DNA of 64,000 bases, taken from positions 15,217,884-15,281,883 of the forward strand of contig CM052356.1 of assembly GCA_028551475.1 (NCBI GenBank), read 5' to 3'. Position numbers and translations under genes: made by a program. The stretch comes from Casuarina equisetifolia (taxonomy: Eukaryota > Streptophyta > Magnoliopsida > Fagales > Casuarinaceae). Within the stretch, counting starts at the first letter, position 1; each line of letters begins with the position of its first letter. The notes under the pieces are model-generated. The model did no database searches. It was not told the DNA's origin and was given only the letters and a program-made list of their open reading frames with translations. Shown one piece after another: positions 34,973-47,200 of the stretch.

Positions 34973-37900
34973 ATGGGATCATCGAACTTTGAGAAGGTAT
35001 TCTCTCTACATAGCTTCCTTTTGTTTGTTTTATTGGTTAGAACGCCGGACGTCGCGTCTGCTCGTTCTTCTGTTGAAGAAGCTGAAGCTCTTGTTACATG
35101 GAAAGCAGACCTTCAGGAAGGAGCTCAGTCTAGGCTCTCTTCATGGGTGTTGCTTCCCAAGAGTGCAGCTGATTCTCATACCAATCTCAATTCAACCACA
35201 GACCCTTGTTCTTGGTTTGGAATCCATTGCAACCTTGCTGGAAATGTAATTGGTTTAAATCTTACAGATTTAGGCTTGAAAGGTTCCCTCCAGGAGTTTT
35301 CTTTCTCATCTTTACTTGCTCTGGAATTCATTGATGTGAGTATGAATTCACTCTTCGGTACCATCCCACCTCAGATCAGTTACCTCTCCCAACTCATCTA
35401 TCTCGATCTATCCATCAATGAGTTCTCAGGGAAAATCCCACCAGAAATAGGCTTACTGCCAAACCTCGAGGTCTTGCGCTTGTTTAAGAATCAGTTGAAC
35501 GGCTCAATTCCTCAAGAAATAGGTCAGTTGAGTTCTCTTGATGAACTTGCTTTGAACAGAAACTCCTTACATGGTCCCATTCCTGTTTCTTTTGGAAATC
35601 TAAGCAAACTGGCTTACTTGAATCTCTTTGACAATCCACTATCTTGTCCCATTCCTTCAGATATTGGAAACCTTTCCAACTTGATTGAACTTCGCCTGTA
35701 TAACAACAGCTTAACTGGTTTCATCCCTTCCACCCTTGGAAACTTGAGAAAGTTAACGTTGTTGGACTTGTCTCATAATGAACTTGCTGGTGACATCCCC
35801 TCAAAAATTGGACAAATCAATTCTCTGAAGAATCTAAGCCTTCAAGAAAACAACCTTGTTGGTTCCGTCCCCACATCATTATATGACCTCAAAAACCTGA
35901 CAGCTCTCCATCTCAACCGGAATAACCTATCCGGTCCCATTTCGGAAGAGATAGGAAACTTGAAGTCACTTGTGAGTCTTAACTTATATGAAAACATACT
36001 CAATGGTTCTCTTCCAGCTTCAATCGGTAGCTTGAGCAACTTAGAGGTTTTGTACATTCGTGACAATCGACTTTCTGGCTCCATCCCTGGAGAAGTGGAA
36101 AATCTCATGAAGTTGACTGTATTTAGAGTGGCCAGAAACCAATTTACTGGTTACTTGCCAGAAAGAATTTGTCAAGGTGGATTGCTTCAATACCTTACTG
36201 CAAACGGCAATAATTTTACGGGTCCGGTTCCTAAAAGCTTGAGAAATTGCACAACTTTGGTTGGAGTTCGTTTAGATGGGAACCAATTGACAGGTAATAT
36301 ATCAGATGCCTTTGGAGTTTATCCAAACTTAAGTTACATAAATCTCAGCAACAACAGGTTTTATGGTGAACTTTCACCTAAATGGGGAAGGAGCTCAGGG
36401 TTAACAGCCCTATTAACGATAGGAAATCATATAACTGGTAGCATACCACCCGAGATTGGAAATGCAACTCGACTATATGTCCTTGAACTCTCTTCAAATC
36501 ACTTAGTTGGGAAGATCCCTGAGGAATTGGGAAAGTTAACTCGTTTGGGGAGGCTTATTCTCAGTAACAATCAACTTTCAGGGGATATACCTTCAGAGCT
36601 TGGGTCCTTGACAAACCTCGAATATCTTGACTTTTCCGCAAACAAATTGAGCGAGTCTATTCCAGAATGTGTAGGGAACTTCTCAAAATTGCACCACATG
36701 AATCTAAGCCACAACAAGTTTAGCCGTGAAATTCCAATTCAGGTGGGTAAGTTAGTTCAGCTATCCGTTATTGATCTGAGCCACAACCATCTCACAGGAG
36801 AGGTACCAATAGAGTTCAGGAGTCTGCAAAGCTTGGTGACGATGAATATCTCCCACAATAACCTTTCTGGCGTTTCGAGTGCTTTTGAATATATGCATGG
36901 CTTGATGTATGTCAACATAGCATTCAATGACTTCTGGGGTTCGATTCCCAGCAACAAAGCATTTCAAGAAGCTCCGATAGAAGCATTAGTGGGGAACAAA
37001 GGATTGTGTGGTGAGGTGAAAGGGCTAGAGCCTTGCCAACCATCCGATGAAGACAAACTCGTCAGAAATAAGGACCAAAAGATTGTGTTCATAATTGTAT
37101 TTCCTATTTTGGGAGTATCATATTTTTCAAGAAAAAAGAGAGAATCCTGGGTAAAACAAGGTGAGGACTTGTGTATGATGTTCACCTTGGATGGGAGAAC
37201 AACGTACGAAGAAATCGTAGCAGCCACTGAGGATTTTGATGCAATGTATTGCATCGGAAGTGGTGGATATGGAAGTGTCTACAAGGCAAAGTTACCATCG
37301 GGCAATATTGTAGCTGCAAAGAAAATCCACACCTTATGTGACAGTAATGATGTGACTGATCGGGAAGCATTTCTGAATGAGATAGCCGTATTAACAGAAA
37401 TACGACATCGGAACATTGTGAAGCTCCATGGTTTTTGTTCAAATGCGCGACACTCATTTTTGATTTACGAGTACCTTGAGAAGGGCAGCTTAGCCGCTAT
37501 ACTAAGCAAAGAAGAAGGAGCTAAAGAATTGAGTTGGAATAGAAGGATGAATATTGTTAAAGATGTGGGGCATGCCTTGTCGTACATGCATCATGATTGC
37601 TCTCCACCCATTGTCCATAGAGACATATCAAGCAAGAATATTTTGTTGGATTCTGATTATGTTGCTCATGTTTCAGACTTCGGCACCGCTAAGCTTCTGA
37701 AGCTCAACTCATCCAATTGGACTGGCTTTGCGGGCACATTTGGATATGCAGCACCAGGTAATATTTAACTTTGCAGTTACAACAATTAAATGCACAAGTA
37801 AAATCCCCACTTCCGCAACTTAGACTCTTTTTTTGTTTTTTTTGCAGAGCTTGCTTACACAGTAAATGTGACCGAGAAATGTGATGTCTACAGTTTTGGA

Positions 37901-38185
37901 GTATTGGCACTTGAAGTAATTAAAGGAAAGCATCTCGGTGATTTCATCTATAGTGCATGGTCACCTTCAAATAATATAAAACTGAAGGACATATTGGACA
38001 AACGCCTTCCACCTCCCTCGGTTCAAGTTGAGGAAGAACTGAAAAAGGTTGTAACTTGTGCAACTACTTGCTTACATGCAAGTCCGCGGTCTAGGCCAAC
38101 CATGCAAATGGTTTCTCAGATGTTAGCATTTTGTACTACGCAGATTCCTAGCGAAGCTACACCTGGAAAATTTGAGCGGGTTTAA
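34973..38185 (+). CDS. RLK2: MIK2-like leucine-rich-repeat receptor kinase with a short membrane helix
   Basis: It is a tandem paralogue of RLK1 with the same architecture: exons 34973-37757 and 37848-38185 and 1,040 aa. A signal peptide ends DVASA, an LRRNT_2 cap follows (SWFGIHC), then more than twenty LRRs, a membrane segment and an RD kinase (GSGGYGSV loop, [14 protein letters not shown] at about 882, SDFGTAK). The phase-1 intron (90 bases) splits APE as in RLK1. The ten-residue length difference falls in the transmembrane helix: RLK1 has 26 hydrophobic residues, RLK2 only about 15 ([15 protein letters not shown]) before the basic stop-transfer SRKKR. Expected to be a plasma-membrane receptor if the helix still anchors. 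No frame damage is seen. Confidence 0.94.
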
Positions 38186-38402
38186 TTCGTTTTATGTCTA
38201 CTTGGACTATATGTACTTAGTTGTAAATATTTTATATTGCTTTCCCTAGGTAAATATTTGTCTTGCAAAGAATCATAGATTTAGTCCAGTGTTGCCCCCT
38301 AGGGTGTATTGGAGATGGTAAGGAGGGCTCGTATGGAAGATTTTGTAAAGCAAGTATATTGTGTTTGAATCCTCTTAACTGCATTTTTACTTAGGGTTCT
38401 AG

Positions 38403-38438
<36 letters not shown>

Positions 38439-39290
38439 TCTTCACATCTTGTGACAACTTGCCTATATTATTCATCCATTCAAGCTGTTATCAACACAAA
38501 CCAAGTTTTACAGTTCAACAATATTAAAAATTACAAGAATGGGATCTTCCAAAGTCCAACTTTTGCAACAAATTAGAACTAATTGTTTGTTTTAAACTAC
38601 ATAGAGTCGGTAAAGTCTGAATTTGAGGTAGCTTCAAAATTTTGGTAGTGTCATGCAAACCTTCTTTGCTATTGGCCTGGGAATATGTAGTTTATTTGGC
38701 CCCAAGTCAAATTGCGTCCAAACAATTTGTCGCAAGTTTTGCCTATTTTATTGCCTTGTAGCTCGAATGCTGTGAGTTACAGTACTCTTTTGTCTTTTAC
38801 TTTCAAATAAGCCAGTCTTTCAAAGCTAAACCCTGCGCTGGTCTTTTGTACAGCAGTTGGATTCGACGTCTCAAGATTCTGTGTGGTCTGAAGAGATATA
38901 CAGAGAGACTTCATTAGGTTTGTTAAATCCATGAACTAACTATGTTGGAGGTTCTACAGTCAGATCTAGATTCTGATTGAAGGGTGTCAATGAAAGGCCC
39001 ATAATCATGAAACCAGTAAAGCTTCGAAAAATAGTATATTTCCCAACCAGCTTCCATAACTCTAGAATCTTCTTAACAAGTTTTCCAATATCTGAACCAA
39101 TTCTCATTCTCATTCCAATTCCAGTTCAACTTTCTATGCCTACCACTCTAATTTTTAAAGTTTAAACGTCCTATCATACTATCTTGTCTAGCAGAAACCA
39201 ATCCCAACTCTTCCCATAACTAGAATTCCGAGTAGAAACTCTCAAAAAAAGTGACCTCGGGTCACGTTTCCCGCAATTGATTTTAGAAAA
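38186..39290. other. 3' flank of RLK2 and intergenic sequence
   Basis: A (TA)n microsatellite lies at 38,405-38,434. GTGACCtcgGGTCAC at about 39,251-39,265 is a short perfect palindrome around a 3-base centre. I recognise no gene. Confidence 0.5.
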
Positions 39291-39366
39291 AGTTAAGTAA
39301 GACATGGATCAACTATACCATGCCTAAAAGTAAATTAAGATATGGATCAACTATACCATGCCTAAA
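39291..39366. repeat. 38-bp tandem duplication
   Basis: Two adjacent copies (39,291-39,328 and 39,329-39,366) share the core ATGGATCAACTATACCATGC and differ at only a few positions. Confidence 0.85.
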
Positions 39367-39503
39367 CCTTAAAAGTCAGATACAGGTTTATAACCCATTT
39401 CAAAGAATAGGTTGGAAACCTTTTCATTACTTCTAGGTTCTTAGATACCTCTATACAAAAATAGTATTACAACCTATTTCAAGTATTAAAATTAGTAGGA
39501 CAT

Positions 39504-39878
39504 TATGTGTTAGAGTAGAAGACTGCTTCTCACCTTGAGGCGTGTGTAGCACACGTGCATGACACATCAGCCACACATTAGCAAGCTCGACAACAATGAT
39601 CCGTGAAGCGACTCACAATCTACGACCTGAACTCACTCACGATACGACCTGGTTTATTCCTTATTATCCTAGGAAACCCTAGCCGCTGAAAATCAAAAAT
39701 TCACCGTGATTCTTACCAAATTTGTTGTAGTTACTTGTGTTTCTTTTTCTAGATTTGTGAGTGATTCTTTAAATGTAATAATCTTGTACATAATTGATCG
39801 AATCAGGAAAATTCATTCTTGAATCAAGCTAGTTTTTCATTTCTTATATTTTTCCCTTTCTTTGTCTTTTCCAACAAC
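39504..39878 (+). mobile_element. Possible solo or partial LTR (fossil)
   Basis: The stretch begins TGTGTTAGAG, ends CCAACA and contains LTR-like composition, including AATAATCTTGTACATAATTGATC, which recalls the TTTTGTACAAATGATTCATC part of the copia LTR at 57,248. I saw no matching partner or target-site duplication, so the call is weak. Confidence 0.3.
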
Positions 39879-40154
39879 CCTAGGGTTCTAGTGATCCTTC
39901 TAACTTCAATTTCTTACATTATGCATGCCATGTTAGCTAAGCCATGACATTGCCACATGGTGAAGACATGTCAGCTTCATTGAAGGACATGGACATAACA
40001 TAAAGAAAGACGAAACGTTTTAGCCATTGTGTCATGAACTTAGGGAATATGTGCGGCACCTAGGTCTTAGCAGAGATTTGGGTCAACCTTTTTATCACTC
40101 TATTAAACTACGTGAGAATCATAATGGGACAACTTGGTCATAACCAAGACAACT

Positions 40155-40454
40155 TGTTGGGGTTTGGTACCTTAAATGCGCGCACAACAGTTCATGAAGT
40201 ACATCTTTATTGAGTAGTAATTATCCAAGTTACAAGCAACTAGTTTATCCAAGCTACAAACAACTAGACAACCATTCCCCGCATCAGATGGGGTTACATT
40301 CCATACATAAATGCAGTAGAAATATATTGGAATAAAGGTACAAATTACAAACAAAGGCACCACCTAAGTGGGTAACCCAACAAAAGGGAAACTAAGTAGT
40401 TTGGCCTCATCCTTAACCACCTAGTCTATTGGACCATTCTACCAGTTCAAAACA
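40155..40454 (-). repeat. LTR of the Ty3-gypsy element
   Basis: The 300-base block starts TGTTGGGGTTTGG and ends CAGTTCAAAACA on the plus strand, so both ends show the TG...CA form with inverted TGTT/AACA. A purine-rich tract (minus strand AGGTGAGGGAGAA) lies immediately to its right, as expected before a 3' LTR. Confidence 0.7.
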
Positions 40455-43400
40455 TTCTCCCTCACCTAAATTAGTGACAACCTTATCGTTGCAAGGAAAT
40501 TGAGGCTAGACTCTCATACATAGTTTGTCGGTCCAAGAGCTCAGTCTAGACACCCTATTCACATAACACAGTCTATCAACTCGTATGAGGCCATAGAAGT
40601 TGGCCTCGTACTCGGTTGGTCGGTCTTCATCTTTGCAGAACACTTCGGTGTATACTCCCTAACTTGTCCAAGGTCTTCTTTAATGAACTAGTCTGTATCT
40701 CCACATCAACTTTGATGAGACTTTCCATATTGTCAAAAAGCTCTTTTAGACATACTCAAGTCAGCGATGCACCCACTGCCTCCAAATAGTTGTCGATGAG
40801 ACCTTTGAACTGCCACAGATCATTTTCAAATTCCCATGTTGCTTCCTTTTTAAGTAGGCCCTCTCATTTAATCAAGAACTATCACCGTAGAGGAATTCTC
40901 CTTTGCTAAAAGATACGATAAGCCAAGATTTCTTCTACATCTTTTTCAAAGGTAGCCAACATCAATGGAGGAGCCCTCTTAGACTTGTTTCACTTTGCCT
41001 CCACCTTGTCATTGTGGAAAGGCTTCAGCATGCTCACGTGAAAGACTGGATAGATCTTAAGGTTAGTAGGGAAGTCTAATCAGTAGGCCACCTTGCCAAC
41101 TTTCCCAACAATCTCAAATAGTTTCTTGTACTTGCGAACCAATCCCTTGTGAAGGGGGCAGTAAGCCTTGTACTAATAGGGAAGGAACTTCACCAGAATA
41201 TGATCCCCAATGTTGTAGTTATCCAGTCTTCGCTTCTTGTTAGCCCACTTCTTCATCCTTTTGAAGGCTTTATTTAGATACAATTTAGCCATATTTGAAT
41301 TCCTTTTCCAGGATTTCACCATCTCGTGGGCACCAGGACACTATCCTGATGGTCTTGCTTCCAGAGTCAGAGGGGTCAATGTTATTGTCCTATCACCAAC
41401 TCAAAGAGGCTTTTGTTTATGGACTTACTCCTCTGTAAGTTGTAGGAGAATTGGGCTACATCCATTAACTTCACCCAATTCTTTTGGTTCTTGTTGATGA
41501 AATTCCACAAGTGTAACTCCACAAGGCTGTTCACCCTTTCTGTCTGTCTGTCCGTTTGAGGTGGAATCTTGTGGAGAATCGTAGCGTAGAGCCCAATAAA
41601 CCGAACAACTCTTTCCAGAGTTGGCCTGTAAATCGTGGGTCTCAGTCACTAACAATATTTTATGGTAGCCCCTAATACTTAACCATGTGTTTGAAGAAGA
41701 GGCGGGCTATGACTTCCATTAGACACTCCACTAAAGTTGGTATGAAGGTACCTTACTTGGAAAACTGGTCCACCACCACCAAAGTCAAACCACACCCATT
41801 GACCTTTGATAATCTTGTAATGAAATCCATGAGATGTTCTTCCATTGTTAGCTGAATCAGTAGAAGCTCCAACAATTCCCCAGGAGCTTTATTCTCTAGC
41901 TTATCTTATTGACAAAGAAGACAAGTCTTCATGAACAACTTGATCTCATCTAACATGCTAGGCCAAAAGTACAAGGCTTTAACAAGAGCCTCGTTCTTCA
42001 TTGTCTGAGATGCCCAACCCATTGTTGTCATGGTATTCTTTGATAAGTCTGTATTGGAGGTTTTCCCATTTAGGCATATATAAGTGCTTACCTTTGGTAT
42101 AAAGCAATTCGTCTTCCATCTAGAACTACTTTGTCTTGCCTTTTTGCACTAGCTGCACTAGTTTATTGGCCATGAGGTCACGAGCCATTCCTTCCTTTAT
42201 AAGTGGTAGTGTGTTTCCCACTGCTACGCTCATGGCTACAAACTCGGCTCTTTGATTGAGGGCGTCAACAACTACGTTGCCTTTCCTAGACTTGTACTCC
42301 ATCATGTAATTAAACTTAACAAGAAAGTCCTACCACCTAGCTTTCTTTGGGGCAATTTTTTTTTAGTTTAGAAAAAGCTTGTTACTACATTGTCTGTTTG
42401 GATCAAGAACTGTGAACCCAGTAGGTAGTGACACCATGTCCTCAAGTAATGGACTATCTCTATCATCTCTTTCTTTTGTACTATATATTTGCATTCTGCT
42501 TCACTTAGCTTCCTACTCTCAAAGGCAATAAGATGCTCCTCTTGCATGAGTATGCTTCCAATGGAAAAATCAGAAGTATTAAAGTGTACCTCGAACCATT
42601 TAGAAAAGTTTAGTAATGCTAACAGTGGTTCCCTTATCACAACAACTTTTAAACTTTCAATGGCCTGTTGGCATGTTTCCATCCAATCCCATGAATTGGA
42701 CTTCTTCAATAGTTTTGTCAAGGGTGTGACTCTCACCAAGAACCCTACAATAAAACGTTGATAATAATTGATTAGGCCTATAAAAAAATCTAAAATCTGT
42801 AATTTTAGAAGGAGCTTCCTAATCTTGGATTGCCTTTACCTTTGTTAGGTCCATTAAGAAAGTTTCTTGTTTAATCACATGACTAAGGAAATGCACTTCT
42901 TTTTAAGCAAAGGAACACTTCTCCCTTTTTAAGTATAACTTGTTTTCATGTATGACCTTGAACATTGTCTTCAAGTGTTCTACATGCTTATCTAGGGAGT
43001 TACTGTATACCACAATGTCATCTAGATAGACAACCATAAACTTGTCTAGGTATGGATGAAGTAAGTTGTTCATCAGGGTTCATAATATTCTTGATGCATT
43101 GGCTAACCCAAACAGCATGACCAACCACTCAAAGGAGATGTATTGAGTCACACAAGTGGTCTTTGACTTATCTCCCACAACAATGCGAACTTGGTGGTAT
43201 CCCAACTGTAGGTCCACTTTTGAAAAATAATAGGCATGGCCCAACCTGTCAAATGAGTCCCCTATCAAAGGGATGTGATACTTGTTCTTCACAGTTACTT
43301 TGTTTAATGCTCGGTAGTCAATGCATAGATGCATGGACCCATCTTTCTTTGATTGAAACAAAATTGGTGAGCTATATGGGGCTTTTATGGGCCGAATGTA

Positions 43401-44215
43401 TCCCGCTTCCAGTAATGACTTCAATTGTTTCCTAAGCTTTTCTAGGTCAGGTGGGACATTCGATATGGAGCTTTTGTTGGAGGTTTCGTGCCTAGCTCCA
43501 ACTCTATGGCATGGTCAATTTCTTTCCTAGGAAGTAATTGCTTTGGTAACTACAAAGGCATCACATCTCCATTCTCCTTGAGGAGATTGCAAACAACCCG
43601 AGGAAAGTGGACTTCCTTTGGAGTCTCCTCCATCTTTAATATGGCTAGATAAGTCTTTTTGCCCTTCTGGATGCATTTCTTTAGTTGCATCGCAAAGAGG
43701 CTCTTTTATGTTGGACCCATTGCTTGGGTTGGAATCATACACGACATATCATTTGCAAAAATGCACAAATAACTATGCACAAGGTAAGGAAAGCACTAGC
43801 CTTATAGAGAAAGTCTAACCAAAGTACCAGTTTGTAGTCGTCCATAGAGACTACGGTCAAGTCAATTTTTCCCATCCACTTGTCGATGTGCAAGTCTACT
43901 CCTCGAGCTATTCCAACCATTGGCCATGGCATGTTGTTCACTGTCTTTAATGAACCAATATATTTCTTCACTGAGAGGCCTAACTTTTTGGCTTCTCCAA
44001 GGGTGATGAAGTTGTGGGTTGCAGCTGAGTCTATCATAGCCTTGACATTTCTATTATTGACCGCACATTCCACATACATTAGAGACCTTGTAGCAAACTT
44101 TGAGGCTTCACCCCTTATTAAGTTAAATGTTTAAAGATCTATTGTGTGCTCCTCTTCTATTGGAGGTTCTTTTGGAACTATTTCATGTTCCATTGCATTT
44201 AGTGATCCTTTCTTT
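40155..44215 (-). mobile_element. Ty3-gypsy chromovirus (fossil, broken)
   Basis: Parts recognised, read on the minus strand: an aspartic protease (IDSAATHNF, about 43,735-44,079), a reverse transcriptase (about 43,080-43,424, with CIDYRALNKVTVKNKY and FSKVDLQLGYHQVRI), an RNase H (about 42,368-42,739), an integrase region (about 41,200-42,200), a chromodomain (about 40,750-40,930, with KKEATWEFENDLWQF) and one LTR at the left. The C-terminal chromodomain places it among the chromoviruses. It is broken many times (roughly ten or more) and looks old. A second LTR was not recognised. It abuts a copia element at its right edge. Confidence 0.85.
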
Positions 44216-47200
44216 CAGAAATTTTTCATAAAATGAGGCCCACAGTAGATGAAGCAAGAGATGTTACAAGGTTTAATAAACCTCCTCTGTTTGATGGCAT
44301 TAATTTTAGGCATTGGAAACAATTAATGCAAGTCTTTGTAATAGGCCAAGATCCAAAAGCTTGGCAAGTAATCAGAAAAGGTATTACATTACCCGTGATT
44401 GATAAATGGACAAAAAATAAAGCTAAAATAATAGGGTTAAATGCTAAGTTTATAAATATGATCTATAGTGGTTTTAGAGCACATGAGTTTGACAAAGTGT
44501 CCTCTTGCCTCACCGGTAATGAGATTTGGGATAAATTAGAAGTCATCTATGAGGGAACCAAAAAGGTAAAGTCTTTTAAAGTCTCTATGCTTACACATGA
44601 CTATGAATTGTTTGTTATGCCAGATTCTGAAACTATTAGTGACATGTTTGGTAGATTCACTGAAATTATTTTTGAACTTAAATTGTTAGAAAAAACCTAC
44701 ACAAATGAGGAAATGATAAGAAAAATGTTAGTATCCCTATCCAAAAGTTGGGATCCTAAGAAGATGGCCATAGAAGAGGCTCATGACCTAGATGTGCTAA
44801 CCTTAGATGACTTGCTAGGCTCTTTTAAAACTCATGAAATACAACTTATGAGAAGAGAGAAAGAGAAGGAAAACAAAAGATCACTTGCATTTAAAGTGGA
44901 AGTTGAAAAGGTTGAAGAGGAAGAATTGGAAAATGATGAAGTAGCTCTTATAGCTAGGAGATTTAGAAAATTTCTAAGAAGAGGATTAAGTAAAAATATC
45001 GGGCAAACTAGGAAGAAAGAAGCAAATGAACCTAGGGATAATGTGTGTTATGAATGTAGAAAACTGGGACACATTAAGGTTAATTGTCCGGTGATCAAGA
45101 AAAGAAACAACAAGTACAAAAAGAAAGTTATGCTTGTTGCCTGGGATGATGAGAACTCTTCATTTGATGAAGAAACTTAAGAAGAAGTTGCACACTTATG
45201 CTTAACTGCAACAACTCTTGAGGAAGAAAATAGTGAGTTAAGCGATTTTGAACTACTTCTTCATATAAGCACTAGTTTAGAAACTACCTTCTCTGACTTA
45301 GTTGAGTATGCAAACAAATTAAAAGATAAATACAAAAAGCTAAAAGTAAAAAATAAATCTGAAAAATAGAAAATCTTAACTTTTGTACATGCCAATCAAA
45401 ATGCTCGAACTGCTGATCATGAAAATCAAAATGTTTTAACTGCTATACATAATAAACAAAGCATATTAACTGTTGCATGTAGAGATGAAACTGAACAGAA
45501 CAATACTTCAATTTTGGTGCATGATAACCTTAGTATCCCTGCAAATGTATATGTGAAGTATGATGCATGTGTGAGTGATATATATATGAAAAACACAATA
45601 AATCTAAATATATGAACATAGAAACAAAAACTTCTTGTGATAATAGTCTATGTTCTGATGTTGAAATACATTTTGATAATAACTCATATGTACATGTTGA
45701 CAATCTTAAAAAAAGAGTCCTTGAGCTAGAAAAGGAAAATGGTGATTTGAAGTCAAAACTTGATGCGAATAATTTGTTGTTAAAGAAATTCACAAAAGGA
45801 AGTGTCATGTTAGATAAGATTTTAAATTCTCAAAGAGGTAAATATGATAAAGCGGGACTAGGATATAAATTGAATAACAAATTGAAATCATTTACTCATT
45901 TCTTTAAAAAAAAAGAATGTTCAATTATGCTGCATAATAGTAAATGTTTTTTTTTGCAATTATATTGGTCATATGTTTGATAAATGTCCCATCAGACATA
46001 GAAAGACATACAAAGTAAAGAAATTTTGGCTGCCTAAGAATGACAAAAATCTAAGTCCAACTAACACTCATGGACCCAAAATAAAAAAGGTACCAAGCAC
46101 TTCAACGATTAAATTTGTTTTTGCAGGTTATGAGTGCACAACTGAAAAATAAAAACCTTAAAAACTTGTGGATTCTAGAAGTGGTTGTTCTCGGCACATG
46201 ACTGGGATGAATGAGCTCTTCTCAACACTTGAGTTGAAAAATTGAGGTACGGTGTCTTTTGGAGATAACTCCAAGGGAAGGATAAAAGGAATGGGAACTA
46301 TAGGTAATCCTAATACCCTACTTATATCCGAGGTTTTGTTTATAGATGAGCTGAAATTTAATCTACTTAGTATAAGTTAGTTATGTGATAAAGGATTCAA
46401 GATAAAATTTGGAAAAAAAAAATTGCCTTGTTGAGCATGTTGAACATAAAATGAAAATTGTTGGAAATAGAAAAGATAACATCTATGTGCTTGATTTGAG
46501 TGAATTGAATGTTGAACAAACATGTTTTGTTGTAAATAAAAATGTGGATGCTTAGTTGTGGCATAGAAAGCTAGGACATGCGGGTCTAGGCTTAATAGAA
46601 AGATTGTATAAGCATAACCTAGTGAAAGGTCTTCCATCTTTAGAGTTTAACCATGATAGATTATGTGAAGCATGCATTAAGGGTAAACATATACAAAGTA
46701 GCTTCAAATCGAAGCTTGTAGTGAGTACATCTAGACCATTAGAGATATTACACATGGATATTTTCGGTCCTATGAGAACAATAATTTTAAATGGAAAATA
46801 TTATCTCTTAGTCATTATAGATGATTACTCTAGATTCACATGAACATATTTACTTACTAGAAAGGATAAGGCATTTAAGAAGTTTGCTAAATTTTGTAAA
46901 ATGGTTCAAAATGAAAAAGATCTTTCAATTGTAAAAATAAGAACTGATCAATTTGAAAATCAATTCTTTGAAAATTTTTTCTTAGAAAATGGCATTTCAC
47001 ATAATTTTTCAACTCCTAGAACACCACAACAAAATGTGTTGTTAAAAGGAAAAATAGAACTCTTTAAGAAATGGTTAGGACCATGATGTGAGAATATAAT
47101 CTTCCTAAGCATTTCTGGGGAGAAGTTGTAAATACAGCTTATTATATTTCAAATCGTGCTTTATTAAGACTGATTTTGAAAAAGACATATTTTGAAATAT

